NCBI RefSeq assembly: GCF_027247405.1
Contig: NZ_CP097463.1
Span: 2,480,001 to 2,544,000 of the forward strand
Length of the DNA stretch: 64,000 nt
Source: Jatrophihabitans cynanchi
Lineage (GTDB): Bacteria > Actinomycetota > Actinomycetes > Mycobacteriales > Jatrophihabitantaceae
Reading direction: 5' to 3'
Positions 37,017 through 45,489 of this stretch are shown here, one piece after another. Position 1 is the first letter of the stretch, and every line of letters begins with the position of its first letter. The notes under the pieces were generated by a model. That model worked only from the letters and a program-made list of their open reading frames with translations, made no database searches and was not told the DNA's origin. Both the position numbers and the translations under genes were made by a program.

Positions 37017-37079
37017 CCCGATTGTGCAACCCGCCGCGCCCCAGGCCCGCAGCGAGTTGCAGCGAGTTGCACAATCGGG
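37017..37079 (-). repeat. 14-bp inverted repeat with nested 10-bp direct repeat
   Basis: CCCGATTGTGCAAC (37017-37030) pairs perfectly with GTTGCACAATCGGG (37066-37079). The spacer carries AGCGAGTTGC twice in tandem (37051-37070), the second copy running into the right arm. It starts 4 bases after the nuclease stop and ends 3 bases before the ATG of the 97-residue gene, so it may act as a terminator or as a leader structure controlling that gene. Confidence 0.75.
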
Positions 37080-37083
37080 CAGG

Positions 37084-39504
37084 TCAGGGCGTGAAGGCCA
37101 GCACCTGCGGGTCGTGATCGCTCGTCTGGTTCGTGTACTCGGCGTTGACGTGCACCACCTGGTAGTTAATGCCGCGCACCGCCCGGGTGACCAGGATGTG
37201 GTCGAGCACCTGCGAGATGCCGTTGTACACGTAGGTGTACTGCTGGTCGGCCGGCAGCGTGGTGATCAGGTCGGTCAGGCTCGCCGGCCCCGTCCCGGCC
37301 GCGTTCCCGGTCCGCAGCACGGCCAGCGCGGCGCTGAACTGGTAGTCGTTCAGGTCACCGAGCACGACCACCTCCGCCTTCTTTTCCACGTCCAGCAGCG
37401 ACCGGACGAATTGGTGCACGACCAGCGCCTGCCCGGCGCGCTGCACCGTCGAGGACTGCTCGGGGTACTGGAAGCGCCCGTCGGCGTTCTGGTCGCCCAG
37501 CTTGGAGTCGAAGTGGTTGGCGATCACGATGACCCGCTGGCCGCGGAAGCTGAACTCCCCGGCCAGGGGCTTGCGGCTGTCCGTCCAGACCGGGTTGGTC
37601 GGGTCGATCCGCCCCGGCGACAGGCTCAGCGCCGCCTTGCCGTGCGACTTGACCGCCTGGGTGCCGGTGGTGGAGCGGTCGACGGACGTGCTGCCGGTGT
37701 CGACGAAGCTCACCCGGCTCGGGTCGTACAGGAACGCGACCCGGATGTTGCCGCCGGGCTGCCCGCCGTCCTTGTCGTTGACCGGGTCGATCTCGCGCCA
37801 CTGGTAGGACGGCCCGCCGGCGGCACTGATCGCGGCGGTCAGCTTGGCCAGCGTCTGGTCGGCGGCCACGGTGCCGTCGTCGCGCGAGCCGGTGTTGTCC
37901 TGCACCTCCTCCAGCGCCACGATGTCCGGCGCGGCCAGGTTCGTGACCACGCCCTGCGCCAGCGCCTGGTACTTGGCCGCCGAGTCGCCCTGGGCGAGGT
38001 TCTCGACGTTGTACGTGGCGATGGACAGCTGGCGGGTCCCGGCGGGCTGGGCGACGACGGGCGCCGGGTGGTTGCGCTGCGGTGTGCCGACTGTGGTCGC
38101 GTCCAGGGCGTAGCCGCCGAAGGAGGACCAGTCGATCGGGCCCACCGTCGCGCCGGCCAGCACGTCGCCGACGTCCAGCCCGAGATCGGCGCCGTTCGCG
38201 GTGACCACCTCGAGCCGGCCGGACGGGGTCGCGTTCTCGGCGAGAACCTCGGTGCCGCCGCGGTAGGTGCGGTTCTGGTCGGGCTTGGTGGTGACGTACT
38301 GCTCGCCGTACTTGTTGGACGGGCCCACGACGCGCGCGTTGTCGACCTCCACGCGCATGCCCTCGAGCGACTCGTAGAAGTCGAGCGCGGAGCGATCCGG
38401 CGTGATCGGGGTGTCCTCGATGTTGCCGCCGCCGAGGTCCGGTGCGTAGGTGTCCGGGACGGTGGCCGGGGTGAGCACGACCGGGGCCGGCAGCGGGTTG
38501 CCGTGCGAGAGCACGATCGCAGTCGCGGTGCCGATCTCGGTGGTGCTCAGGTTGGAGGTCGTGCTGACCGTCTCGCCGCTGGACAGCGGATAGTAGTCGC
38601 TCACCTTGCCGCTGACCAGCACCGAGTCACCGACCGCGACCGGCGGTGCCGAGCCGGTGTAGACGAAGATGCCCTCACTGGTGGCCGCGTCACTGTCGGG
38701 CGCCGGGTCCTGCACCCAGTAGCCCTTGCTCGAGCCGCTGGTGCGCAGCCCGGTGACGATTCCGGGCACGTTGGTCACGGAGTCGCCGGCGTGCGGCGAC
38801 ACCCACTCGCCGCTCTGGATGTCGTGGATGCGCAGCGGGCCGGGCTCACCGGTGCCCGTCCCGCCACCGCCGGCCTCGTTCGCCGCGCCGGGCGTCGGGT
38901 CGGCGGCGGTGAAGTCGGTCCCGTTCTGGTCGGTGTCGGGACCGGAGCCACGCTGTACCGACGTGCTGTTGGACGGCCCTGGCGCGTCGGCATCGCCCTC
39001 GTGCACGACGGCCGAGCCGTACCCGACCAGGTCGACGACCGAGCCGTCGGCCGCGCAGGCGGGCACCGTCTTGCAGGTCAGCGCGGTCGGTGAGTTCACC
39101 AGCGCGACCGTGCCCGCGGCGCCGGACATGTTCGTGGTGCCGCTGGCCTGGGTCGGCGGCAGCGGGTCGCCACCGCCGCTCCCCGCACCCTCGCCGATCA
39201 GGTACAGCCCGCCCGGCGCGATCGAACCGGTCAGCGTGGTCACGGCCCAGCTCGAGCTCGCGCTGGCCGTCGCCGGCAGGTACTGCACCGACCACGACGA
39301 GAGGTCCACCGGCGCGGCGCTGCGGTTGGTCAGCTCGATGAAGTCGTTGTGCAGCGGGGCACCGGTGTTGCCGCCGCCGCCGTACACCTCGTTGAGGACG
39401 ACGGTGGCCGAGGAGGCCGAGGCGGGGACTGCGACAGCGAGCAGCCCGGCGGCGCCGACAAGGGTGGTTGCGGCGAGCAGCGCCGGTAGGCGAAGTGAGC
39501 GCAC
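37084..39504 (-). CDS. Secreted nuclease with lamin-tail domain and endonuclease/exonuclease/phosphatase domain
   Basis: An 806-residue exported protein. The GTG at 39504 has the ribosome site AAAGGA and begins a signal peptide (VRSLRLPALLAATTLVGAAG, cleavage near ASA). A lamin-tail domain spans about residues 30-165 (VVLNEVYGGGGN, NDFIELTNRSAAPVDLSSW). An OB-like/nuclease-associated region follows. The C-terminal EEP domain starts at LSIATYNVENL and contains PDIVALEEVQDN, VIVIANHFDSKLGD, VVLGDLNDY, LDHILVTRAV and SDHDPQVL, including catalytic Asp/His. It resembles extracellular ExeM-type DNases used for nutrient or biofilm DNA. Confidence 0.92.
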   Translation of the reverse strand: MRSLRLPALLAATTLVGAAGLLAVAVPASASSATVVLNEVYGGGGNTGAPLHNDFIELTNRSAAPVDLSSWSVQYLPATASASSSWAVTTLTGSIAPGGLYLIGEGAGSGGGDPLPPTQASGTTNMSGAAGTVALVNSPTALTCKTVPACAADGSVVDLVGYGSAVVHEGDADAPGPSNSTSVQRGSGPDTDQNGTDFTAADPTPGAANEAGGGGTGTGEPGPLRIHDIQSGEWVSPHAGDSVTNVPGIVTGLRTSGSSKGYWVQDPAPDSDAATSEGIFVYTGSAPPVAVGDSVLVSGKVSDYYPLSSGETVSTTSNLSTTEIGTATAIVLSHGNPLPAPVVLTPATVPDTYAPDLGGGNIEDTPITPDRSALDFYESLEGMRVEVDNARVVGPSNKYGEQYVTTKPDQNRTYRGGTEVLAENATPSGRLEVVTANGADLGLDVGDVLAGATVGPIDWSSFGGYALDATTVGTPQRNHPAPVVAQPAGTRQLSIATYNVENLAQGDSAAKYQALAQGVVTNLAAPDIVALEEVQDNTGSRDDGTVAADQTLAKLTAAISAAGGPSYQWREIDPVNDKDGGQPGGNIRVAFLYDPSRVSFVDTGSTSVDRSTTGTQAVKSHGKAALSLSPGRIDPTNPVWTDSRKPLAGEFSFRGQRVIVIANHFDSKLGDQNADGRFQYPEQSSTVQRAGQALVVHQFVRSLLDVEKKAEVVVLGDLNDYQFSAALAVLRTGNAAGTGPASLTDLITTLPADQQYTYVYNGISQVLDHILVTRAVRGINYQVVHVNAEYTNQTSDHDPQVLAFTP

Positions 39505-39666
39505 GGGGGGTCCTTTCGAGCGGTGACCGGATCGGCTTTGCGGGGTGATCCGCCGATATGACGTCGAGCAGAACGTAACGCGCAATTCCGGCGCCGACCA
39601 GCGTTCGCCCTCGCCGGAGCGGGGTCACCCTCGCCTTTCCGGGGGCGCGGTGAAAGGGTGACGGTC
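39505..39666. other. Divergent promoter region, nuclease / adenylate kinase
   Basis: 162 bases holding two divergent starts. AAAGGGTGACGGTC precedes the adk ATG at 39667 and AAAGGA precedes the nuclease GTG. No operator was recognised. Confidence 0.5.
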
Positions 39667-40236
39667 ATGAACGTGCTGCTGATCGGGCCGCCGGGTTCCG
39701 GCAAGGGCACCCAGGGCGAACGGCTCGCCGCGCGGCTGGGGCTGGAACACATCGCGGCCGGCGACCTGCTGCGTGCCGAGGTGCGGGCGGGCACGCCGCT
39801 CGGCCGGCAGGTGGTCGAGTTCATGCAGCGCGGTGACCTCGTGCCGGACGTGATCATCATCAGCCTGGTGATGCCGAAGGTGCTGGCCGCGGCGAGCGGG
39901 GCCGGTTACCTGCTGGACGGCTTCCCGCGTTCGGTGGAGCAGGCTCGCGAGGCGCGCGCTCTCGCCGAGCGGGTGGGCGCCTCACCGGACGCCGTGCTCT
40001 ACCTCGACGTGCCGCGCGAGGAGCTGATCCGCCGCATCCTGCATCGCGCCGAGATCGAGGGGCGCGCGGACGACAACCCGCAGACCGTGGCGAACCGCCT
40101 GCAGGTGTTCAACGACGCGACCGCGCCGCTGATCGACTACTACCGCGGCCGTGGGATCTTGCACGTGATCGACGCCGACAAGGACGCCGACGAGGTCACC
40201 GAGGCGATCATCGGCGTCCTGCAGGCTGCCGCCTGA
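39667..40236 (+). CDS. adk: Adenylate kinase, short form
   Basis: Phosphotransfer between ATP and AMP; 189 residues. The P-loop is IGPPGSGKGTQGERLA, the AMP-binding region is AAGDLLRAEVRAGTPLG, and DGFPRSVEQA and the reduced lid region HRAEIEGRADDNPQTVANRL follow. It lacks the zinc lid insert, like the 181-residue mycobacterial enzyme. The ATG at 39667 was preferred over GTG 39658 because of the AAAGGG spacing. It is not in the usual secY-adk-map context, so it may be a second adenylate kinase or a related NMP kinase. It converges on the acyl-CoA synthetase gene with a four-base gap. Confidence 0.85.
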   Translation: MNVLLIGPPGSGKGTQGERLAARLGLEHIAAGDLLRAEVRAGTPLGRQVVEFMQRGDLVPDVIIISLVMPKVLAAASGAGYLLDGFPRSVEQAREARALAERVGASPDAVLYLDVPREELIRRILHRAEIEGRADDNPQTVANRLQVFNDATAPLIDYYRGRGILHVIDADKDADEVTEAIIGVLQAAA

Positions 40237-40240
40237 TGCA

Positions 40241-41869
40241 CTACTGCAGCAGCCGCTTGAGCACCTTGCCCGCCGGATTGCGGGGCAGCTCGTCGAGGAA
40301 CACCACCTCGCGCGGCACCTTGTACCGGGCCAGGTTGGCCTTCACGAACTGCGTGATCGCGTCCTGGTCCAGCCCGCTCCCCGGCTCGCGGACCACGTAG
40401 GCGCGCAGCCGGGAGCCGAAGTCCGGGTCCGGCACCCCGATCACGGCGGCGTCGGTGACGTCCGGGTGCGAGGTCAGCAGCTCCTCGATCTCCAGTGGGA
40501 ACACGTTCTCGCCGCCGGAGACGATCATGTCGTCGTCGCGCCCGTCGACGAACAGCCGGCCGGCCGCGTCGACATGCCCGACGTCGCCGGTTGCCATCAG
40601 CCCGGCGATGGTCTGCTTGCTGCCGCCGCCGGTGTAGCCCTCGAACGCGATCGAGCTGCCCACGAAGATCCGGCCGGTGTGGCCGGCGGGCACCCCTGCG
40701 CCGTCGTCGTCAAGCAGCTTGACGATGGTGCCGAGCGGCGGGCGGCCGACGGTGCCCGGTGCGGCCCGCAGATCCTGCGGGGTGGCGATGCTCGCGTACG
40801 CGACCTCGGTCGAGCCGTACAGGTTGTAGACGATCTCGCCGAGCAGGTCCATCGCGCGCGCGGCGAGTTCCGGCGACAGCGCCGAACCCGAGACGGCGAC
40901 GACGCGCAGCGCGCTGAGGTCGTGGCGGGCGACCGCCGCGCCGTCGGCCAGCAACCTGGACAGCAGGACGGGCACGGTGATCAACGCGTCGCATCGCGTG
41001 CGCGCCAGCTCGTCCAGCGCCTCTGCCGCGTCGAACCGCCGGCTCATCACGAGCGTGTTCCCCAGGCCGAGTGCCAGCATCGCGCTGAGCAGGCCCCAGG
41101 CGTGGAATGCCGGCGCGGCAAGCAGCACCGGCCGGCCGGATCGCAACGGGATCTTGGACAGGTAGCCGCCGGGAATGACCAGGGAGAGGGCCAGCTCGCG
41201 CGGTGCGCCCTTCGGGGTGCCGGTGGTGCCGCTGGTGAGCAGCACGATGCGCTGCCTGCGGCCCGGACGCGGCGGAGGGCGGCCGCTCGCGCCGGCGCAG
41301 AGTCGATCCACGGTGAGCCCCGCTGTCGGGCCGTCCGTCCAGGCGATGACCGCGCCCAGGGGTGGTTCGTAGGCGGCCACGGCGGCGGCGAACTCGGCGT
41401 CGTGCACCAGCAGCGCCACCTGCTCGCGGGAGCACACGTCGGCCAGCTGGGGGCCGGCGAAGTCGGTGTTCAGCAGCAACGTGCGCGCACCGAGCCGGGC
41501 GCCGGCCAAGATCGCCAGGAACAGCCCGCGGTGGTTGCGGGCCAGGATGCCGAGGCTGTCGCCCGGGCGAAACCCCTTGTCGCGCAAGGCATTCGCGAGT
41601 TGGTTGGTACGCACGTCAAGCTCGCCGAAGGTGATCGAGCCGCGCTCGTCCGAGATCGCCACGGCACCGGGACGGGCCGCTGCCGCCAGCGTGACCGCGG
41701 CACCGGCGGGGCCGTACGCCTCGACGGCCCGCGCGCCGGCGAGCAACTTGTGCGGCGGCGTGAGGACGGCACCCGGACCGCGCGCGTGCAGCACGGTCGC
41801 GGCGTAGCGGGCCTCGGTGCCGGCGCGGACGAGCAGGTGGCGGGCGTCGCCGAGCAGGTCCACGGTCAC
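40241..41869 (-). CDS. AMP-dependent acyl-CoA synthetase/ligase
   Basis: Activates a carboxylic acid to the acyl-CoA through an acyl-AMP; 542 residues from GTG 41869 (GTG starts at 41908, 41899 and 41863 are also open). Motifs are LLTSGTTGTPKG (P-loop), YNLYGSTE, TGDVGHVDAAGRLFVDGR, the hinge DDDMIVSGGENVFPLEIE and the catalytic lysine in PRNPAGKVLKR. It looks like a fatty-acyl type (FadD) ligase; chain length cannot be told. It lies 58 bases after the lipoprotein gene on the same strand. Confidence 0.9.
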   Translation of the reverse strand: MTVDLLGDARHLLVRAGTEARYAATVLHARGPGAVLTPPHKLLAGARAVEAYGPAGAAVTLAAAARPGAVAISDERGSITFGELDVRTNQLANALRDKGFRPGDSLGILARNHRGLFLAILAGARLGARTLLLNTDFAGPQLADVCSREQVALLVHDAEFAAAVAAYEPPLGAVIAWTDGPTAGLTVDRLCAGASGRPPPRPGRRQRIVLLTSGTTGTPKGAPRELALSLVIPGGYLSKIPLRSGRPVLLAAPAFHAWGLLSAMLALGLGNTLVMSRRFDAAEALDELARTRCDALITVPVLLSRLLADGAAVARHDLSALRVVAVSGSALSPELAARAMDLLGEIVYNLYGSTEVAYASIATPQDLRAAPGTVGRPPLGTIVKLLDDDGAGVPAGHTGRIFVGSSIAFEGYTGGGSKQTIAGLMATGDVGHVDAAGRLFVDGRDDDMIVSGGENVFPLEIEELLTSHPDVTDAAVIGVPDPDFGSRLRAYVVREPGSGLDQDAITQFVKANLARYKVPREVVFLDELPRNPAGKVLKRLLQ

Positions 41870-41927
41870 CGGTGTACCAGGGGACGCACGTCGGCGCACC
41901 CGCAGCACGGCGCCCGGCGCGTCCGGG

Positions 41928-42374
41928 TCAGCCGTTGTGGCCGGGGCCGCGCCCGTGCCCGTGACCCTTCGGTTTCGGCTTGGCCTTCGGCTTGGGGGTG
42001 GTCGTCGGGGCGGGCTGGCGGATCACCGCCGATTTCCGGTCAACCGGTGCGACGACGGGCGACGGGCTCGCGGTGCGGGTGGCTGCAGTGGTCAGCTGTG
42101 CCCGCACCTTCGTGACCAGCGCGGCGATCTGCGCGGCTCGCGCCGGGCTGAGCGCACCGGCCGCCCGCAACGCGGTGAGGTCGCTGCTCAGGTCGGCCAG
42201 TGCGGCACGCGCCGCGGTCGGGTCGTGCCGCGCGGCGGCCCGGGCCACCGCGAGGACGTCGGTCTGCAGCTGGGTCCGGGCGCGGGCGGACAGCTCCGGT
42301 GCCGTCGGGCTCGGTGCCGAGGCGCACCCGGTCAGCACGGCGGCCAGGACGAGCGTGGCGAGGACGCGTCTCAT
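41928..42374 (-). CDS. Small lipoprotein coupled to a Ser/Thr kinase gene
   Basis: A 148-residue predicted lipoprotein. Signal RRVLATLVLAAVLTGC has the lipobox LTGC (Cys about residue 17). The mature part begins with a helical Ala-rich domain (about 28-98, ALADLSSDLTALRAAG). It ends in a Pro/Lys/Gly/His-rich tail (KPKPKGHGHGRGPGHNG) that could bind metal or wall polymer. The ATG at 42374 overlaps the kinase stop as ATGA, so its synthesis is tied to the kinase. I do not recognise the family. A role as an extracellular partner of the kinase is inference from the coupling alone. Confidence 0.75.
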   Translation of the reverse strand: MRRVLATLVLAAVLTGCASAPSPTAPELSARARTQLQTDVLAVARAAARHDPTAARAALADLSSDLTALRAAGALSPARAAQIAALVTKVRAQLTTAATRTASPSPVVAPVDRKSAVIRQPAPTTTPKPKAKPKPKGHGHGRGPGHNG

Positions 42375-43561
42375 CGGCCGACCGCCTTCTCCAGCTGGTC
42401 CAGATAGGTCCCGAGCGTCCCGCCGACCCTCGGGTACGCCGGCGCGGTGGGCGCGCCGTCCTGGGGCTGCCCGGTCTGCCCACTCGTCCCGGACGGCTGC
42501 GCGAGTACCAGCACGAGCGCGGCCACGCCGGCAGCGACCGCCAACGCGGCCGCCACGGCCCAGCCCAGCCGGCTGCGGCGTGCCGCCGGACGGTCGAGCA
42601 GCTTCGTCCCGCCCGAGCCCGCGGCGGGCGCGCTCAACAGCGCGGTGGGCGGGTCGGCCGCTGCCGGCGCGCTCGCCGGCACGGTACCGGTGGCCACCTC
42701 GATCACGGCGAGAGGTTCGCTCAGCGTTTCGGCGACCGCGGCCGCGGTCGGGCGTCCGGCCGGGTCGCGGGCGGTCATCGCGGCGAGCAGTTCGCACCAC
42801 CGCGCGCCGAACCGGGTGGGGATCACCGGGTCGCGGTGCAGCCGGGCCGCCGCGGCGGCGACGCCCACACCGGGGAAGGCGACCTCGCCGGTGAGGCATT
42901 CGAGCAGTACCAGGCCGAGCGCGTACACGTCGGTGGAGCTGTCGACCGGTTCGCCCATCGCCTGCTCCGGGCTCAGGTAGTTGGCGGTGCCGACGGTCAT
43001 ACCCGCCTGGGTGAGCCGGGTGCTGTCGACGAGCCGGGCCACCCCGAAGTCGGCGAGCCGCGGCGCGAACTCGCCGTCCGGCGTGGGCTCGAGCAGGATG
43101 TTGGCCGGTTTGACGTCGCGATGCACGACCCCGTTGGCATGCACGTAGGCCAGCGTCGCTGCCAGCCGCCCCGCCAGCGCGGCGGTCTGCGCCGGGTTCA
43201 GCGGGCCGGCCCGCAGCTGCGTGGCCAGGCTCGGCCCGGCGACGAGCTCCATCACCAGGTAGGGCCGCTCGGTGCCGCCGACGGCCGCCGTGGTCCCGGC
43301 GTCGAACAGGGTGACCAGGCCGGGGTGGTTCAGCGCGGCGAGCAGGGTGATCTCGCCCGAGTGCCGGCGCGGGTCGGCGGCATCGGCCGCGGCGGGGAAG
43401 AACAGCTTGATGGCCACGTCCCGGCCGAGCAGGGTGTCCTCGGCGCGCAGGACCTCTGACATCCCGCCGCGCCCGAGCACCGGCCCGAGCCGGTAGCGAC
43501 GGGCGAGCAGCACGCTGGCGTCGGCCGCGGGCGGGGCGGTCCGGGGTTGGGTGTCGACCAT
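42371..43561 (-). CDS. Transmembrane Ser/Thr protein kinase
   Basis: A 396-residue Hanks-type kinase. GRGGMSEVLRA is the Gly-rich loop, Lys52 sits in AIKLFF, HRDVKPANILL has catalytic Asp149, and DFGVARL has Asp171. The activation segment ends GTANYLSPEQA. One membrane helix lies at about 332-353, and a short extracytoplasmic tail (about 43 residues, GTSGQTGQPQDGAPT) lacks PASTA repeats. It differs from the PknB in the pbpA cluster. It overlaps the lipoprotein gene (ATGA). Targets are unknown. Confidence 0.92.
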   Translation of the reverse strand: MVDTQPRTAPPAADASVLLARRYRLGPVLGRGGMSEVLRAEDTLLGRDVAIKLFFPAAADAADPRRHSGEITLLAALNHPGLVTLFDAGTTAAVGGTERPYLVMELVAGPSLATQLRAGPLNPAQTAALAGRLAATLAYVHANGVVHRDVKPANILLEPTPDGEFAPRLADFGVARLVDSTRLTQAGMTVGTANYLSPEQAMGEPVDSSTDVYALGLVLLECLTGEVAFPGVGVAAAAARLHRDPVIPTRFGARWCELLAAMTARDPAGRPTAAAVAETLSEPLAVIEVATGTVPASAPAAADPPTALLSAPAAGSGGTKLLDRPAARRSRLGWAVAAALAVAAGVAALVLVLAQPSGTSGQTGQPQDGAPTAPAYPRVGGTLGTYLDQLEKAVGR

Positions 43562-43665
43562 GGTCCCATTGGGTTACCCGATCCGGGCGAGCGGCAATCG
43601 GACACTGCCGCACCTGTCCGGGCCAGGGCCGCCCGCCGTCGCGGCGCCGGCCGGCCCGCACCCGC

Positions 43666-45471
43666 TCAGTGCGCCCGTGGCCGGCGCACCGCGAGCAGCG
43701 CGGCGGCACCGGCGAGCAGCAGCACGAGCGCCGCCCCGGTCAGCACGCCGACATCGCTGCCGGTGTTCGCCAACGGGGCGGTGCCGGCTGCCGCGGCACT
43801 CCGGCCCGACGCTGCGCGGCCGGCTGTTGCGGTGACAGCCATGACGCCGCGCCCGGTCGTGGTCGGCGTGGCCGTCGCGGCGGTGTGCCGGCCCGGGTCC
43901 GTCCCGGCGCCGGACGGTGCGCTCGGGGCGGACGCTGCTGCGCCGTCGGACCCGCCGCTCGTGCCCGTCGATGGCGATGATCCGGTGCCGGGGTCGCTCG
44001 GGGTGCCCGGATCGCTCGGGGTGGCCCGGTCGGTCGGCGTTCCGGCGTCCGGCGCCGGATTCACCTGCAGGGTGAACGTCTGGGTGATCGCCGTGCCGCC
44101 CGGAACGGTCTGCGCGCGGAGGGTGATCGTGTGGGTGCCGGCGGCGGCCGCGGGCGGTGTGCCGGACAGCTGCCCGGTCGCCGTATCGATCGACAGCCAG
44201 GACGGCGCGTCGCTGCCGCCGAGCGTGTACTCGAAGTTCGCCGGGCAGCCGAGCGCGCTCACCTGGAAGCCGAACGGCGAACCGACGGTCGCGGTAGCCG
44301 CCGCCGGGCTCACGAAGGTGGGCTGGGCGACCCCCACGACGAGCGTCAGCGGATCGATGATCGAGCCGGCCACGTTCTCCGCCTCGACCAGCAACTGGTA
44401 CTGCTGCGGACCGGCAACGGGTCCGTCCGCGTGCAGGGTGACGGTGGTGGAGCCGTCGGCATCCTTGACGAGCCCGTAGATCTTCAGCCAGCCGGGTGCG
44501 TTCAGCAGCGACACCGACGGCGCGGGGTAGCCGACGGCGATCAGGCTGGGCAGGTAGGCGGACTGGGACAGGTCGCCGGTGTATCGGCAGCTCGGCGTGA
44601 TGATCGTCGGCAGTTGCGCGACGTCGGTGGTGAACGTGATCGACACCGAACCGTCGGCCCGGTTGCTCCCGGCGGTGATCGACTGGTCCGAGCCGAAGGG
44701 GTCCGCGTAGCTGGCGCCCGCGCCGCCGCCCCCGCCCGCGCCGGCTCCCGCGCCGTGGTCGCCGCTGCCGCCACCCTGGCCGCCTCCGTCGCAGGCGCCC
44801 TGCCCGCCGCCGCCTCCGCCGCCGACACCGGAACCGGACGGCGCGCTTTCGCCCGGCTGGCCCGCGGCGAGCCAGCTCAGGGTGCAGATTCCCAGCTGGC
44901 CGGCGGCGCCGCCGCGGCCCGTGTGCAGGCCGGCGTAGCCGAGGCCGGGTGTGCCCGCCCCGTTGGTCCCGCCGTCGCCGCCGGTCTCGACGACCCACAG
45001 CCCGCTGCCGCCGCCGCCACCCCCGCCGCCGCCTGCGACCAGCAGCGGGTACTCGTTGGGGCCGTCGGCGACGACGTAGCTGGCGCCTCCTCCGTTGCCG
45101 CCGCTGCCGGACAGCTGCGAGCCGTAGCCGCGCTGCCCGCCGCCGCCCTTGGCACCGACGACGACCTTGAGCCTCTGGACGCCGGCGAGCTGGACCCGCA
45201 CCCGCACGTCGGTGCCCGATCCGCCCGCGCCGCCGTGCGAGGAACCGCTGGACGAGTCGTCGCCGCCGAACCCGGCGCCGCCGACCCCCTTCAGATCGGC
45301 GTAGGCGGTGAGGGCGGGAACGTTCACGTAGTAGGTGCCCGCGCTGTCGAAGGTCACCGTCGGCTGCGTCGTCGTGTCGGCTGCGGCGGTCGACACCGGA
45401 AACACCGCCGACGCGAGCACGAGGAGGCTCCCGGCAGTCGCGAATACGGCTTTGCGTATGGGGATTCTCAC
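43666..45471 (-). CDS. Glycine-rich surface protein with Ig-like domains and LANTG sorting signal
   Basis: A 601-residue exported protein. Signal peptide residues 1-31 (ending STAAA). The glycine-rich domain at about 60-255 has GGGG runs and resembles a PE_PGRS or GRP-type fold. Two Ig-like (cadherin/He_PIG type) domains span about 290-485 (PTIITPSCRYTGDLSQSAY; TATVGSPFGFQVSALGCP; the second ends TQTFTLQVNP). A Ser/Thr/Pro linker follows. The end PLANTGSDVGVLTG plus a hydrophobic helix and a RRPRAH tail is a class-E-type (LAxTG) sortase signal, so it should be anchored to peptidoglycan. It is 104 bases before the kinase gene. Confidence 0.88.
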   Translation of the reverse strand: MRIPIRKAVFATAGSLLVLASAVFPVSTAAADTTTQPTVTFDSAGTYYVNVPALTAYADLKGVGGAGFGGDDSSSGSSHGGAGGSGTDVRVRVQLAGVQRLKVVVGAKGGGGQRGYGSQLSGSGGNGGGASYVVADGPNEYPLLVAGGGGGGGGGSGLWVVETGGDGGTNGAGTPGLGYAGLHTGRGGAAGQLGICTLSWLAAGQPGESAPSGSGVGGGGGGGQGACDGGGQGGGSGDHGAGAGAGGGGGAGASYADPFGSDQSITAGSNRADGSVSITFTTDVAQLPTIITPSCRYTGDLSQSAYLPSLIAVGYPAPSVSLLNAPGWLKIYGLVKDADGSTTVTLHADGPVAGPQQYQLLVEAENVAGSIIDPLTLVVGVAQPTFVSPAAATATVGSPFGFQVSALGCPANFEYTLGGSDAPSWLSIDTATGQLSGTPPAAAAGTHTITLRAQTVPGGTAITQTFTLQVNPAPDAGTPTDRATPSDPGTPSDPGTGSSPSTGTSGGSDGAAASAPSAPSGAGTDPGRHTAATATPTTTGRGVMAVTATAGRAASGRSAAAAGTAPLANTGSDVGVLTGAALVLLLAGAAALLAVRRPRAH

Positions 45472-45489
45472 GGGCGTTCCTTTGCGGTG

